Below, one piece after another: positions 1 through 7,897 of a DNA stretch of 11,783 nucleotides. The position numbers and the translations under genes were made by a program. This DNA comes from Gammaproteobacteria bacterium. GTDB taxonomy: Bacteria > Pseudomonadota > Gammaproteobacteria > UBA9214. The stretch spans positions 1 through 11,783 of the forward strand of contig DAOVYA010000024.1 of assembly GCA_030635865.1 (NCBI GenBank). Direction: 5' to 3'. The notes beneath the pieces are model-generated. The model searched no databases. It had not been told where the DNA came from and worked only from the letters and a program-made list of their open reading frames with translations. The stretch's first letter is position 1. Each line of letters starts with the position of its first letter.

Positions 1-1326
1 ACCGTCAATCATGTCGTCGGTGAACACGCCACCCGCGGTCAGGAACTTGCGGTCCTTGTCGAGGGCTTCCAGCGCTTCATCCAGCGAACTACAGACCGTT
101 GGAATCTTGACTTCTTCTTCCGGCGGCAGGTCATACAGATCCTTGTCCATCGGCGCACCCGGATCGATCTTGTTCTTGATGCCGTCCAGGCCGGCCATCA
201 GCATGGAGGCGAAACACAGGTACGGGTTACCAGAGGAATCAGGGAAGCGCACCTCGACGCGACGCCCCTTGGGATTGGACTCGAACGGGATACGCACGGA
301 CGCAGAACGATTACGTGCCGAGTAGGCCAGGAACGTTGGTGCCTCAAAACCCGGGACCAGTCGTTTGTAACTGTTGGTACTGGCATTGGTAAAGGCGTTC
401 AGCGCCCTGGCATGTTTGAAGATACCGCCAATGTAGTAAAGCGCCTGCTGCGAGAGACCACCGTACTTGTTACCGGTGAATATATTCTTGCCGTTCTTGG
501 CCAGAGACTGGTGAACGTGCATACCGTTGCCGTTATCGCCAACAAGCGGCTTCGGCATGAAAGTGGCGGTCTTGCCATAGCCGTGGGCCACGTTCATCAC
601 ACAATATTTCAGAATCTGGTTCATGTCAGCACGGCTTACCAGCGTATCGAACCGGGTACCGATTTCACACTGGCCGGCAGTCGCCACCTCATGGTGGTGT
701 ACCTCGACGGGTACGCCCATTTCCTCCATGGCAAGACACATTGCACCACGCAGATCATGCAGTGAATCGACTGGCGGGACCGGGAAGTAACCGCCCTTGA
801 TGCCCGGACGGTGTCCGATGTTGCCGTCTTCGTAAACACGTTCCGTATTCCAGGATGCTTCTTCGGAATCGACCTTGCAGAAGGAACCGCTCATGTCGGC
901 ACCCCAGCGCACATCGTCCAGTACGAAAAATTCCGGCTCCGGACCAAAGTAGGCTGTGTCGGCAATCTTGGTTGATTTCAGGTAGGCCTCGGCACGCTTG
1001 GCAATGGAGCGCGGATCGCGTTCATAACCCTTCATCGTGGTGGGTTCGAGGATGTCACAGCGCAGGTTCATGGTCGGCTCATCACTGAACAGGTCCATCA
1101 CGGCTGTTGTGGAATCCGGCATCAGGACCATGTCGGACTCATTGATGCCCTTCCAGCCGGCGATACTGGAACCATCAAACATCTTGCCGGACTTGAAAAA
1201 GTCGGCATTCACCACACTGGCGGGAATAGTTACATGTTGTTCTTTACCGATGGTATCGGTGAAACGCATGTCAACGTACTTGACATCGTTGTCCTTCATC
1301 ATCTTCATTACTTTGGTTGCAGACAT
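1..1326 (-). CDS. glnA: Glutamine synthetase, type I (GSI-beta), 3' end cut by window edge
   Basis: This enzyme makes glutamine from glutamate, ammonia and ATP in the cytoplasm and is the main entry point for ammonium; in this family it is a dodecamer. The visible 442 codons give a protein that aligns by eye along its whole length with E. coli GlnA (469 residues), so about 27 C-terminal residues lie beyond the left edge. Clear family motifs are [18 protein letters not shown] near the N-terminus, [29 protein letters not shown] (metal and ammonium site region), NGMHVHQSL and NSYKRLVPG. The loop [11 protein letters not shown] contains Tyr398 (counting Met), matching the E. coli tyrosine adenylylated by GlnE, so covalent regulation is likely. 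The start ATG at 1326-1324 follows a strong GGAGGAAG ribosome binding site. The upstream DNA carries a sigma54-type promoter and NtrC-like sites, listed separately. Identification is very secure. Confidence 0.98.
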   Translation of the reverse strand, partial: MSATKVMKMMKDNDVKYVDMRFTDTIGKEQHVTIPASVVNADFFKSGKMFDGSSIAGWKGINESDMVLMPDSTTAVMDLFSDEPTMNLRCDILEPTTMKGYERDPRSIAKRAEAYLKSTKIADTAYFGPEPEFFVLDDVRWGADMSGSFCKVDSEEASWNTERVYEDGNIGHRPGIKGGYFPVPPVDSLHDLRGAMCLAMEEMGVPVEVHHHEVATAGQCEIGTRFDTLVSRADMNQILKYCVMNVAHGYGKTATFMPKPLVGDNGNGMHVHQSLAKNGKNIFTGNKYGGLSQQALYYIGGIFKHARALNAFTNASTNSYKRLVPGFEAPTFLAYSARNRSASVRIPFESNPKGRRVEVRFPDSSGNPYLCFASMLMAGLDGIKNKIDPGAPMDKDLYDLPPEEEVKIPTVCSSLDEALEALDKDRKFLTAGGVFTDDMIDG

Positions 1327-1431
1327 TCCAACTTCCTCCAATTCATCTAGCGCATAGCGCAAAAAACTCGCAAACCACCATCAGCAGGATGACGGCACAC
1401 TCAAAAAAAACCGTGAATCTTTAAATAAAGG

Positions 1432-1447
1432 AGCACGAATTATGCCA
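1432..1447 (-). promoter_or_regulatory. Sigma54 (-24/-12) promoter of glnA
   Basis: Read on the minus strand the site is TGGCATAATTCGTGCT. It matches the sigma54 consensus TGGCAC-N5-TTGCW at 9 of 11 defined positions, including the essential GG and GC dinucleotides at exactly the right separation (10 bp between them). The predicted start of transcription is near 1421, giving a leader of about 95 nt before the glnA ATG. A sigma54 promoter ahead of glnA is established in enterics (glnAp2), which supports the call. It is a sequence match only. Confidence 0.75.
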
Positions 1448-1512
1448 TGACAGGCTTTACAGGCAACTGCCGGCATTTCAGGTGGCTACACAGGCGAGCC
1501 ACGGCACCTTAT

Positions 1513-1527
1513 GCACCATATCAGGGC
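1513..1527. promoter_or_regulatory. NtrC-like enhancer site, proximal, weaker
   Basis: GCACCATATCAGGGC keeps the left half-site GCACCAT of the distal operator exactly and has a degenerate right half (about 12 of 15 positions fit the palindrome). Its centre is 30 bp, about three helical turns, from the distal site and about 99 bp upstream of the predicted start. That geometry copies the paired NtrC sites of E. coli glnA. Taken alone this site would be weak evidence; the spacing is what supports it. Confidence 0.5.
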
Positions 1528-1542
1528 GTAATAAGGGAATAC

Positions 1543-1557
1543 GCACCATTATAGTGC
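1543..1557. promoter_or_regulatory. NtrC-like enhancer site, distal, upstream of glnA
   Basis: GCACCATTATAGTGC is a near-perfect 15-bp palindrome (arms GCAC/GTGC with AT-rich centre). It strongly resembles the NtrC operators upstream of E. coli glnA, which I recall as GCACTATATTGGTGC-like. Its centre is about 129 bp upstream of the predicted sigma54 start. It abuts the stop codon of the cation transporter gene, which ends at 1558. The embedded minus-strand TATAAT could be mistaken for a -10 box, but no -35 sits at the right distance. Confidence 0.65.
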
Positions 1558-2718
1558 CTATTCCGTGCGAAAATTGACGGTTACGCCACCAACATCGTCC
1601 GCCCGGCGTGCGGCCGTGCGGATACGCTCTGTTAGCACGGCCATACTCCCCGCATCCATGCCATCCGGCTTCATAAAGATGTCCACGTGCACCTTGCCAC
1701 CCAGGTAGTGCAGCATCACCTGGTCGATACCCGGCCCCAGATCAAGGCCCTGCCATTGCTGTTCCAGGCGTTTCAGAATTTCATCCCTTAACGGCAAACG
1801 CCTGCAGGGTGAGGTAAGCTCATCATCTTCGGGATCAATATGCACGGTCACATCCGAGATGTCTTCCATCTGCTCAATAAGCACCGCACGCACCTGCTCC
1901 CCGATCTGATGGCCTTCGGACACGCTTAACGCCGGATCAACCAGGATATGCACATCGGCCAACGCGTCTGCACCACTGCGCCGGGTGCGCAACATGTGCA
2001 AGGCCTGCACACCGTGCACACCCTTGATGTACTTGCGTATCGCTTCCACCTGCTCATCTTCGAGCGAGGTGTCGATCAATTCCTCCAGGCTTTTCCATAA
2101 CAGGTCCCAGCCAATCTTTGCGATCATCAGGGCAACCGCAACCGCTGCAATAGCATCGAGATATGGATAACCCGCCATTGCACCGCCAATACCAATCACC
2201 ACAACAATTGAAGAAATGGCATCGCTGCGACTGTGCCAGGCATTTGCATGCAACATTTTCGAACGCAACCGGCGTGCCACCCTGACCGTATATTGATAAA
2301 TCGCTTCCTTGGATAAAACGGATATCAGGGCAACCACCAGCGCAAGGGTACCGGGATGCATCAGCAGTTCCGGTTCCAGCATACGGCGCACTGCGTCATA
2401 GCTGATTCCAATAGCGACAACGATCAGGGCCGCGCCAAGAGCGACGGTAGCAACCGTCTCGATCCGGCCATGGCCATAGGGATGCTCGGCATCTGCTACC
2501 CGATGTGAATGTTTTGCAGCAAACAGGACCAGAAAGTCCGTTGCCAGATCCGAGAGGGAATGTACGCCGTCTGCGACCAGCGCCTGGGAACCGGCAGACA
2601 CCCCGATCACGATCTTGACAACACCCAGCAGCAAATCAACGAGGGCGCCAACCAGTGTCACCTTACGCACTTCCTGGTAACGCGCGTCCAGCGGGTCGGG
2701 CAGGTGGGTATGACTCAT
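1558..2718 (-). CDS. Cation diffusion facilitator (CDF) divalent-metal exporter, long form
   Basis: This is an inner-membrane metal/proton antiporter of the FieF/YiiP type, expected to export Zn2+, Fe2+ or a related divalent cation. The N-terminal part (about residues 20-215) has the hydrophobic segments of the CDF fold. TM2 carries DGVHSLSD (D50, H53, D57) and TM5 carries HSRSD (H162, D166), the usual transport-site residues, and YGHGRIE follows TM2. The cytoplasmic domain (about 215-297) has the family's metal-binding pattern with H257 in DVHILVDP, H270 in EGHQ, and H293/D295 in VHIDPED. At 386 residues it is about 85 longer than E. coli FieF (300). The extra tail (about 300-386) contains LHYLGGKVHVDIFMK and ends GGVTVNFRTE, resembling a second degenerate cytoplasmic domain. 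The ATG lies 7 nt after the stop of the TusA-like gene without a clear ribosome binding site, so translation may depend on its neighbour. The metal cannot be told from sequence. Confidence 0.9.
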   Translation of the reverse strand: MSHTHLPDPLDARYQEVRKVTLVGALVDLLLGVVKIVIGVSAGSQALVADGVHSLSDLATDFLVLFAAKHSHRVADAEHPYGHGRIETVATVALGAALIVVAIGISYDAVRRMLEPELLMHPGTLALVVALISVLSKEAIYQYTVRVARRLRSKMLHANAWHSRSDAISSIVVVIGIGGAMAGYPYLDAIAAVAVALMIAKIGWDLLWKSLEELIDTSLEDEQVEAIRKYIKGVHGVQALHMLRTRRSGADALADVHILVDPALSVSEGHQIGEQVRAVLIEQMEDISDVTVHIDPEDDELTSPCRRLPLRDEILKRLEQQWQGLDLGPGIDQVMLHYLGGKVHVDIFMKPDGMDAGSMAVLTERIRTAARRADDVGGVTVNFRTE

Positions 2719-2725
2719 GATTCAG

Positions 2726-2959
2726 TTAAACCGTGTTTCCAATTCGGATAGTAATGGTAATTTCATTATCCTGCTCATCAATACTACAAACTTCATGGCC
2801 CCACATACGGCACCAGGCCGGTATGTCATGCACGACGCCCGGGTCCGTGCACAACACCTCAACCAGCTCGCCTGGCTGTAAATCAGCCACGCTGTCCTGT
2901 GTTCGTATCACCGGCAATGGGCAAAGCAGATTACGCGCATCAATGACAGTAGAATTCAT
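2726..2959 (-). CDS. TusA-family sulfur carrier protein
   Basis: This is a 77-residue protein of the TusA/SirA family, small cytoplasmic proteins that carry sulfur as a cysteine persulfide. The defining motif LCPLP is at residues 12-16, with C13 as the expected persulfide cysteine. The family pattern continues with LQPGE (27-31), the TDPGVVHDIPAWC segment ending at C50, and a GHEV turn. C37 and C58 are additional cysteines. The start codon overlaps the stop of the upstream PP-loop gene by 4 nt (ATGA at 2956-2959), which predicts translational coupling and a working partnership. The neighbour makes sulfur transfer to a tRNA-thiolase-like enzyme the likeliest role. Whether this is the cell's main TusA or a specialised paralogue cannot be decided here, so no symbol is given. 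Confidence 0.9.
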   Translation of the reverse strand: MNSTVIDARNLLCPLPVIRTQDSVADLQPGELVEVLCTDPGVVHDIPAWCRMWGHEVCSIDEQDNEITITIRIGNTV

Positions 2960-3999
2960 AGATACCAGTCTGCCGGTATCTGTTCGGTTTGCATCGGCAC
3001 AACTGCCATGGTTTGCATGACGCCCTTGTCATGCACTTCAACCGTCACCAGCTCCGCATCACGCCCCTGGCCAAAGCGTGCCGTCAGACGCGCGGCCAGT
3101 TCGAGGTCATCCATCTTGATATCTTCACCATCCAGCAACACCAGCGGACCGGTATGACTACTGGAAACCATGTGTGTAAAACGCTTGCGATAACCTTCCA
3201 GAAAGCGGTTTTCACCTTCTTCCCGACCGACAATGATTTTAAAATTCGGGCGCGGCCGCAAATGTCGACCAACTTTTAACAGCATGATGTCATCCAGGTC
3301 ATATTCGCGCTTGCCGCGGGTGCTCCACAGGTCGGACAGCTTGACGGAATACTGCTTGTCTGTGAGGAAACAGCAACCACCGGCCGGTTGTGCATAGTCT
3401 TCGAAACCAAATTGCTTCGCCAGGGCCATCTGTGGCTTACGTGAACGGCCGCTGAATGCATACAGCCTGTCGCGATCCAGCCAGCCTTCTTTCTCGGCTA
3501 ATGTGGCTGGTAAATTCCGTGCACACAAGGGGCGTACCAGGCGATCTTCGGCACCGGAATCACGCGCAACCACCGGCATTGTATCCTTGCGTTGCGACAT
3601 CGGGCGTTGCCCAATCACCTCACCGGTAATAATAAAATCAAAACCATTCGCATCGATCCACTCACGCGCCTTGTTGACCATGAATATCTTGCAATCAAGA
3701 CACGGATTAAGGTTAGCCCCGTAACCGTGTTTCGGATTGATCACGACATCCTTGTATTCATCAATAATGTCTATTATATGCAGCTTGATACCCAGCTGCT
3801 CGGCCGACCAGAGTGCATTATTACGCTTTGGGCGAGCCCGGTCCTTTTTACGAATCGCGTGTGTGTGTCCTTCAACACAAAAACCGGTAAAAAAGTTGAT
3901 GCCCTCGACATGCACACCCTGTTCCATTACAGCACGCGCAGCCAGCAACGAATCGAGTCCGCCCGAAATCAGTGCTACCGCTTTACGCTGCTGCGTCAT
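2956..3999 (-). CDS. PP-loop ATPase, MnmA/ThiI-like tRNA sulfurtransferase-type protein
   Basis: This 347-residue cytoplasmic protein begins with a PP-loop, ISGGLDSLLA (SGGLDS at 12-17), the ATP-pyrophosphatase motif of MnmA, ThiI and TtuA, which adenylate a tRNA base before sulfur insertion. Downstream it has NPCLDCKIFM (C100 and C103), GEVIGQRPMSQRKDT (about 126-140) and QPAGGCCFLTD (C209, C210). The cysteines lie roughly where MnmA has its two catalytic cysteines, so they are candidate catalytic or persulfide residues. The C-terminal part (about 240-345) contains VGRHLRPRPNFKIIVGREEGEN. It recalls the small RNA-binding domain (NFACT-R type) sometimes attached to such proteins; this is recalled, not searched. 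The gene starts the operon and overlaps the TusA-like gene by 4 nt, so a sulfur relay between them is a reasonable inference. No Shine-Dalgarno is evident before ATG 3999. It is neither canonical MnmA nor full ThiI (no THUMP domain), and the exact modification is unknown. Confidence 0.75.
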   Translation of the reverse strand: MTQQRKAVALISGGLDSLLAARAVMEQGVHVEGINFFTGFCVEGHTHAIRKKDRARPKRNNALWSAEQLGIKLHIIDIIDEYKDVVINPKHGYGANLNPCLDCKIFMVNKAREWIDANGFDFIITGEVIGQRPMSQRKDTMPVVARDSGAEDRLVRPLCARNLPATLAEKEGWLDRDRLYAFSGRSRKPQMALAKQFGFEDYAQPAGGCCFLTDKQYSVKLSDLWSTRGKREYDLDDIMLLKVGRHLRPRPNFKIIVGREEGENRFLEGYRKRFTHMVSSSHTGPLVLLDGEDIKMDDLELAARLTARFGQGRDAELVTVEVHDKGVMQTMAVVPMQTEQIPADWYL

Positions 4000-4033
4000 G
4001 TGAATAAAAAACCGGTGATGTAATACGCGTGCA

Positions 4034-4064
4034 ATTCTACCCCATGCGAGGCAAAGTTAGACAA
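4034..4064 (-). promoter_or_regulatory. Possible sigma70 promoter of the PP-loop/TusA/CDF operon
   Basis: On the minus strand a TAGAAT (-10, 4034-4039) is preceded by TTGTCT (-35, 4059-4064) with a 19-bp spacer, longer than the optimal 17. The predicted start would be near 4027, about 28 nt before the ATG at 3999. The position between two same-strand genes is right, but the spacer makes the call weak. Confidence 0.35.
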
Positions 4065-4078
4065 AAAGCACAGAGGAA

Positions 4079-4645
4079 TCAGTGTTTTTCAGGTGTGCCG
4101 GGGAGAGGGACCAGGTTTCCTTCGGCACACACCTGCTGATAACAGCGCCGACTACCGGTGTCCTGCCAGAGGTCCATCGCCTGCAGTGGTGTCAGTATGC
4201 TCTGCCCACCTGTATCGCGCATGGCGTGCAGGATGTCCATCAGCACAATAAAGGCCTCTGACAAGCGCTGATAAACGGCGGACCAACTGCGGTCCATCAC
4301 ATCAGAGAGTTGCCGGTAGGACGATTGGCCAATGTTTACAAAGTAGCTGATACGCACCAGGCGGCGCTCGGCCAATTGCGGAAACAACCCGGAAAATATC
4401 AGGCAATGATCACCGACATCACGCAATTTTTCTGCGCGTTGCTCGCCCTGCAGCGCCTGTGACCTGAGGTAATCCTCAGCCATGATGCGGGCCGTGCATT
4501 GCGGCCTGGCGGCGAAACGCATCAGCAGAAACACAAGGTAACTCTCCAGTGTTTCATCCAGGTGGTGATCACAGGCACGTTGCGCCTCCATCACCAATGA
4601 CTGCCACTGGGCCTGTGCTGTCGGTTCGAGAATCAGCTGTGTCAT
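4079..4645 (-). CDS. Conserved-looking protein of unknown function (188 aa)
   Basis: I do not recognise a named family. The open frame extends upstream to 4768, but the likely start is the ATG at 4645-4643, because GGAGGA (4651-4656) lies 5 nt upstream of it and the earlier in-frame ATGs lack a well-placed site. The product is 188 residues, soluble and probably mostly alpha-helical, with no signal peptide. Features are an amphipathic N-terminal region (residues 10-45), four cysteines between C25 and C168 plus C173, and a central stretch around residues 75-115 (LRDVGDHCLIFSGLFPQ, then RISYFVNIGQSSYRQLSD) that looks conserved in style. A helix AFIVLMDIL lies at 131-139. The C-terminus is proline-rich (LVPLPGTPEKH). 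It is read divergently from glyQ with a 211-bp gap and lies 79 bp upstream of the PP-loop gene on the same strand. Codon use is like the neighbours, so it looks like a real native gene. Confidence 0.7.
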   Translation of the reverse strand: MTQLILEPTAQAQWQSLVMEAQRACDHHLDETLESYLVFLLMRFAARPQCTARIMAEDYLRSQALQGEQRAEKLRDVGDHCLIFSGLFPQLAERRLVRISYFVNIGQSSYRQLSDVMDRSWSAVYQRLSEAFIVLMDILHAMRDTGGQSILTPLQAMDLWQDTGSRRCYQQVCAEGNLVPLPGTPEKH

Positions 4646-4806
4646 GCCGTTCCTCCACGGGAATACTGGTATTTTGTCGGCCATCTCCTGATGATGCTTT
4701 AGTCTGCAGATACCTGTACGACAACCAGATTTACCATAATGACCGATAAAATGCATGCCGCCAGGCAATCAGGCACCCGTTTGGGGAAATTTACATTACT
4801 GCACGT

Positions 4807-4812
4807 TATACT
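4807..4812 (+). promoter_or_regulatory. Possible -10 box for the glyQ cluster
   Basis: TATACT lies about 45 nt upstream of the glyQ ATG in the gap between the divergent genes. No -35 hexamer sits 16-18 bp upstream; the nearest similar sequence, TTGGGG, is 20 bp away. It is the best promoter-like element I see in 4646-4856 but remains weak. Apart from this and the ribosome binding site of the divergent gene, I see no other clear signal in that gap. Confidence 0.25.
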
Positions 4813-4856
4813 GAGCGGCTTGCAAGCTGCATAGTCAACCGCGAACAACACAAACC

Positions 4857-5768
4857 ATGCCAGAGGCAGTAAAGACATTTCAGGACCTGGTTCTTGCGCT
4901 CCAGACCTTCTGGAGCCGGCAAGGCTGCGCCTTGCTGCAACCGTTTGACATGGAGGTCGGCGCAGGGACCTTTCACCCGGCCACCTTCCTGCGCGCGATC
5001 GGGCCTGAACCCTGGCGCACTGCCTACGTTCAACCCTCGCGGCGGCCAACGGACGGGCGTTACGGCAAAAACCCGAACCGGCTGCAGCATTACTACCAGT
5101 TCCAGGTGGTGTTGAAACCTTCACCCCTGGAAATCCAGGAACTCTACCTGGATTCGCTGCGTGAACTCGATATCGATCCGCTGGTATACGACGTCCGCTT
5201 TGTCGAGGACAACTGGGAATCACCCACCCTGGGTGCCTGGGGACTGGGCTGGGAGGTCTGGCTGAATGGCATGGAAATCACCCAGTTCACCTATTTACAG
5301 CAGGTCGGCGGACTCGAATGTCGCCCGGTTACCGGCGAGATTACCTACGGACTGGAACGTATCGCCATGTACCTGCAGGAGGTTGAAAGCGTATTCGACC
5401 TGGTGTGGACCGAGGGCCCGGATGGCCCGGTGACCTACCGCGATATATTTCACCAGAATGAAGTCGAAATGTCGGCCTACAATTTTGAACAGGCGGATGT
5501 CGATTCATTATTGAACTGGTTCGATGTGTGTGAACGCGAGAGCAGCCGCCTGATTGAAGCCGGCTTGCCGTTACCGGCCTATGAAATGGTACTCAAGGCT
5601 TCGCATACCTTTAACCTGCTGGACGCACGCAATGCCATCTCGGTCAGCGAACGCCAGCGCTATATCCTCAGGATCCGCACGCTCTCGCGACAGGTTGCCG
5701 AAGCCTATTATGAACGCCGCAAATCGCTTGGTTTCCCGATGCTGGTCAACAAGGATGCAGCGTCATGA
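4857..5768 (+). CDS. glyQ: Glycyl-tRNA synthetase alpha subunit
   Basis: This is the catalytic-core subunit of the bacterial alpha2-beta2 glycyl-tRNA synthetase, a class II enzyme that activates glycine with ATP and, with GlyS, charges tRNA-Gly. The product has 303 residues, the same length as E. coli GlyQ, and matches it throughout. It opens with the [18 protein letters not shown] segment. Further landmarks are [52 protein letters not shown] and [20 protein letters not shown]. It ends in a helical stretch, [14 protein letters not shown] through [13 protein letters not shown]. No strong Shine-Dalgarno precedes ATG 4857, but homology supports this start. The last 4 nt overlap the glyS start (ATGA at 5765-5768), so the two subunits are translationally coupled, fitting their fixed stoichiometry. 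Confidence 0.98.
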   Translation: MPEAVKTFQDLVLALQTFWSRQGCALLQPFDMEVGAGTFHPATFLRAIGPEPWRTAYVQPSRRPTDGRYGKNPNRLQHYYQFQVVLKPSPLEIQELYLDSLRELDIDPLVYDVRFVEDNWESPTLGAWGLGWEVWLNGMEITQFTYLQQVGGLECRPVTGEITYGLERIAMYLQEVESVFDLVWTEGPDGPVTYRDIFHQNEVEMSAYNFEQADVDSLLNWFDVCERESSRLIEAGLPLPAYEMVLKASHTFNLLDARNAISVSERQRYILRIRTLSRQVAEAYYERRKSLGFPMLVNKDAAS

Positions 5769-7840
5769 CCGCGACACGGGACCTGCTGGTCGAAATCGGC
5801 ACGGAAGAACTGCCACCAAAGGCATTGCTGCGACTGCGTGATGCCTTTCACATCTCCCTGTGCGAACTGCTGGCTGCAAACCACCTGGCACACGGCGATA
5901 GCCACGCCTATGCCTCACCACGCAGGCTGGCACTGCTCGTCAGGGATGTGCCGCTTTCCCAGCCGGACCGAGAAGTTGTCAAACGCGGACCCGCGTTGAA
6001 AGCCGCTTTTGACGAAGACGGCAATCCAACCAAACCGGCGCAAGGCTTTGCACGCTCCTGCGGGGTTTCAGTGAGTGAACTGGAACTGTTGGAAACCGAC
6101 AAGGGCACCTGCCTGGGATTGCGTTCCGTTGAAAAAGGCCGAACAGCAGCTGATGTTGTTCCCGGACTCATTGAACAGTCCCTGAAAGGACTGCCGGTGC
6201 CGAAGCGCATGCGCTGGGGAAGTTCGGATATAGAGTTCGTGCGGCCATTGCACTGGATAGTACTGCTGCATGGTAATCAGCCGATCAAGGCCAATATCCT
6301 TGGTATTGACGCTGACCGCTACAGTCGCGGGCATCGCTTTCACCATAACGAGAACATTGCCATCCCGGAACCGGCCAACTACGTCGAAATACTGGAGACA
6401 ACAGGCCGGGTCATGGTGGATATGGAGCGACGCCGGGATTCCATTCGCACCCAGGTCATCGAGGCCGGAGAAGCGCTCGGTGGCAGTGCGCATATAGAAG
6501 AGAGACTGCTCGATGAAGTCACTGCACTGGTTGAATGGCCGGTTGCCATCACGGGTGGGTTTGACCGGCGCTTTCTTGATGTCCCGTCCGAGGCCCTGAT
6601 ATCGAGCATGCAGGACCACCAGAAATTTTTCCCTGTCATGGACGGCAATGGCCAATTGATGCCGAATTTTATTACCGTTGCCAACATTGCAAGCCACGAC
6701 CCGGACCAGGTCCAGGCCGGCAATGAGCGTGTTATCCGGGCGCGCCTCGATGACGCCGCGTTTTTCTGGGAACAGGACCGCAAGCATTCGCTGGAAAGCC
6801 TCAGTGAACGGCTCGACAGCGTAACCTTTCAGCAGAAGCTTGGGTCGCTCGGCGACAAACAAAGACGCATCGCCGTCACCGCTGCGGTTATCGCAAAATC
6901 TCTGGGGCAGGATACTGCACATGCAATCCGGGCGGCTGCGCTGTGCAAGTGTGATCTGTTGACCAGCATGGTACAGGAGTTTCCGGAACTGCAAGGCATC
7001 ATGGGTTGCTATTACGCAACGCATGATGGTGAGGAAGCAGCCGTTGCCGCCGCCATGGACGAACAGTACCAGCCACGCTTCGCAGGCGATGCACTGCCGA
7101 CCGGCATCACCGGGCAGGCGCTTGCAATCACAGACCGGCTTGACACGCTTGCCGGTATCTTTGCCCTCGGCAAACCACCTACAGGCGACAAGGACCCGTT
7201 TGGCCTGCGCCGTGCAGCACTCGGTGTACTGCGCATCATGATTGAAAAGCAGCTCGACCTCGATTTGCGTGCACTGATTGACCGTACCACTGCAGCATTT
7301 CCCGCCGAACTGAATGCCGGAAAAATCAGCACCGATTTATTTTCCTTTATGATGGACCGCCTGCGCGCCTACTATCTAGAGGATGACTATAACCCCGATG
7401 AATTCGAAGCAGTGCTGGCCCGACAACCGGTGCGACCACTCGACTTTGACCAGCGCATGCGTGCAGTGCATGCCTTTCGGATGCTGCCTGAATCTGCAAG
7501 TCTGGCCGCGGCCAATAAACGCATTCGCAACATTCTGCGCAAGGCCGAAACGGCCATACCGGATACATTTAGTGAAGACCTGCTTAAAGACCCGGCCGAG
7601 CAGAAACTCGCCGCCGCTATAGACTCTCTTGAAACAAAAACAGGCACGCTGTTTGAACAGCGTGACTATACCGAGGCACTATGTGAACTGGCGGCCTTGC
7701 AAGCACCCGTTGATGCCTTCTTTGACGATGTAATGGTCATGACGGATGACACGGCTCTGCGCGACAACCGACTGGCCCTGTTAAATGTACTTTCCGGGTT
7801 GTTCCTGCGTGTCGCGGATATTTCAAAGCTGCAGTCCTGA
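5765..7840 (+). CDS. glyS: Glycyl-tRNA synthetase beta subunit
   Basis: This is the large subunit of the heterotetrameric glycyl-tRNA synthetase, needed for tRNA recognition and for charging tRNA-Gly together with GlyQ. It has 691 residues, close to the E. coli GlyS length (689). The N-terminus [16 protein letters not shown] is the signature opening of the family. The middle part contains [51 protein letters not shown] and the strongly conserved [31 protein letters not shown] follows. The C-terminal part, with [14 protein letters not shown] near residue 650, is the anticodon-binding region. An AAGGA about 9 nt upstream of the ATG, inside glyQ, can serve as ribosome binding site. No frameshift or missing block is seen. 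A 57-nt gap without a visible terminator separates it from the MazG-like gene. Confidence 0.98.
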   Translation: MTATRDLLVEIGTEELPPKALLRLRDAFHISLCELLAANHLAHGDSHAYASPRRLALLVRDVPLSQPDREVVKRGPALKAAFDEDGNPTKPAQGFARSCGVSVSELELLETDKGTCLGLRSVEKGRTAADVVPGLIEQSLKGLPVPKRMRWGSSDIEFVRPLHWIVLLHGNQPIKANILGIDADRYSRGHRFHHNENIAIPEPANYVEILETTGRVMVDMERRRDSIRTQVIEAGEALGGSAHIEERLLDEVTALVEWPVAITGGFDRRFLDVPSEALISSMQDHQKFFPVMDGNGQLMPNFITVANIASHDPDQVQAGNERVIRARLDDAAFFWEQDRKHSLESLSERLDSVTFQQKLGSLGDKQRRIAVTAAVIAKSLGQDTAHAIRAAALCKCDLLTSMVQEFPELQGIMGCYYATHDGEEAAVAAAMDEQYQPRFAGDALPTGITGQALAITDRLDTLAGIFALGKPPTGDKDPFGLRRAALGVLRIMIEKQLDLDLRALIDRTTAAFPAELNAGKISTDLFSFMMDRLRAYYLEDDYNPDEFEAVLARQPVRPLDFDQRMRAVHAFRMLPESASLAAANKRIRNILRKAETAIPDTFSEDLLKDPAEQKLAAAIDSLETKTGTLFEQRDYTEALCELAALQAPVDAFFDDVMVMTDDTALRDNRLALLNVLSGLFLRVADISKLQS

Positions 7841-7897
7841 GAGTCATTTATCAGCCCGGCATCTTCAAGGTAAAAACAAAAACCCTGGTAAAATACG

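Noticed and set aside
412..765. Plus-strand open frame of 117 codons antisense to glnA
   Set aside because: It is a shadow of the high-GC glnA coding strand; the glnA reading is unbroken and strongly conserved.
1505..1520. Second sigma54-like match on the minus strand (TGGTGCATAAGGTGCC)
   Set aside because: GG/GC spacing is right, but the flanking positions fit less well, it overlaps the proximal NtrC-like site, and it lies about 190 bp from glnA. The 1432-1447 site is better.
1548..1553. Perfect minus-strand TATAAT as a sigma70 -10 box for glnA
   Set aside because: No acceptable -35 at 16-18 bp, and the hexamer is the centre of the NtrC-like palindrome.
6068..7024. Minus-strand open frame of 318 codons inside glyS
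   Set aside because: It lies wholly inside the conserved glyS gene, has no recognisable domain and no ribosome binding site, so it is an antisense shadow.
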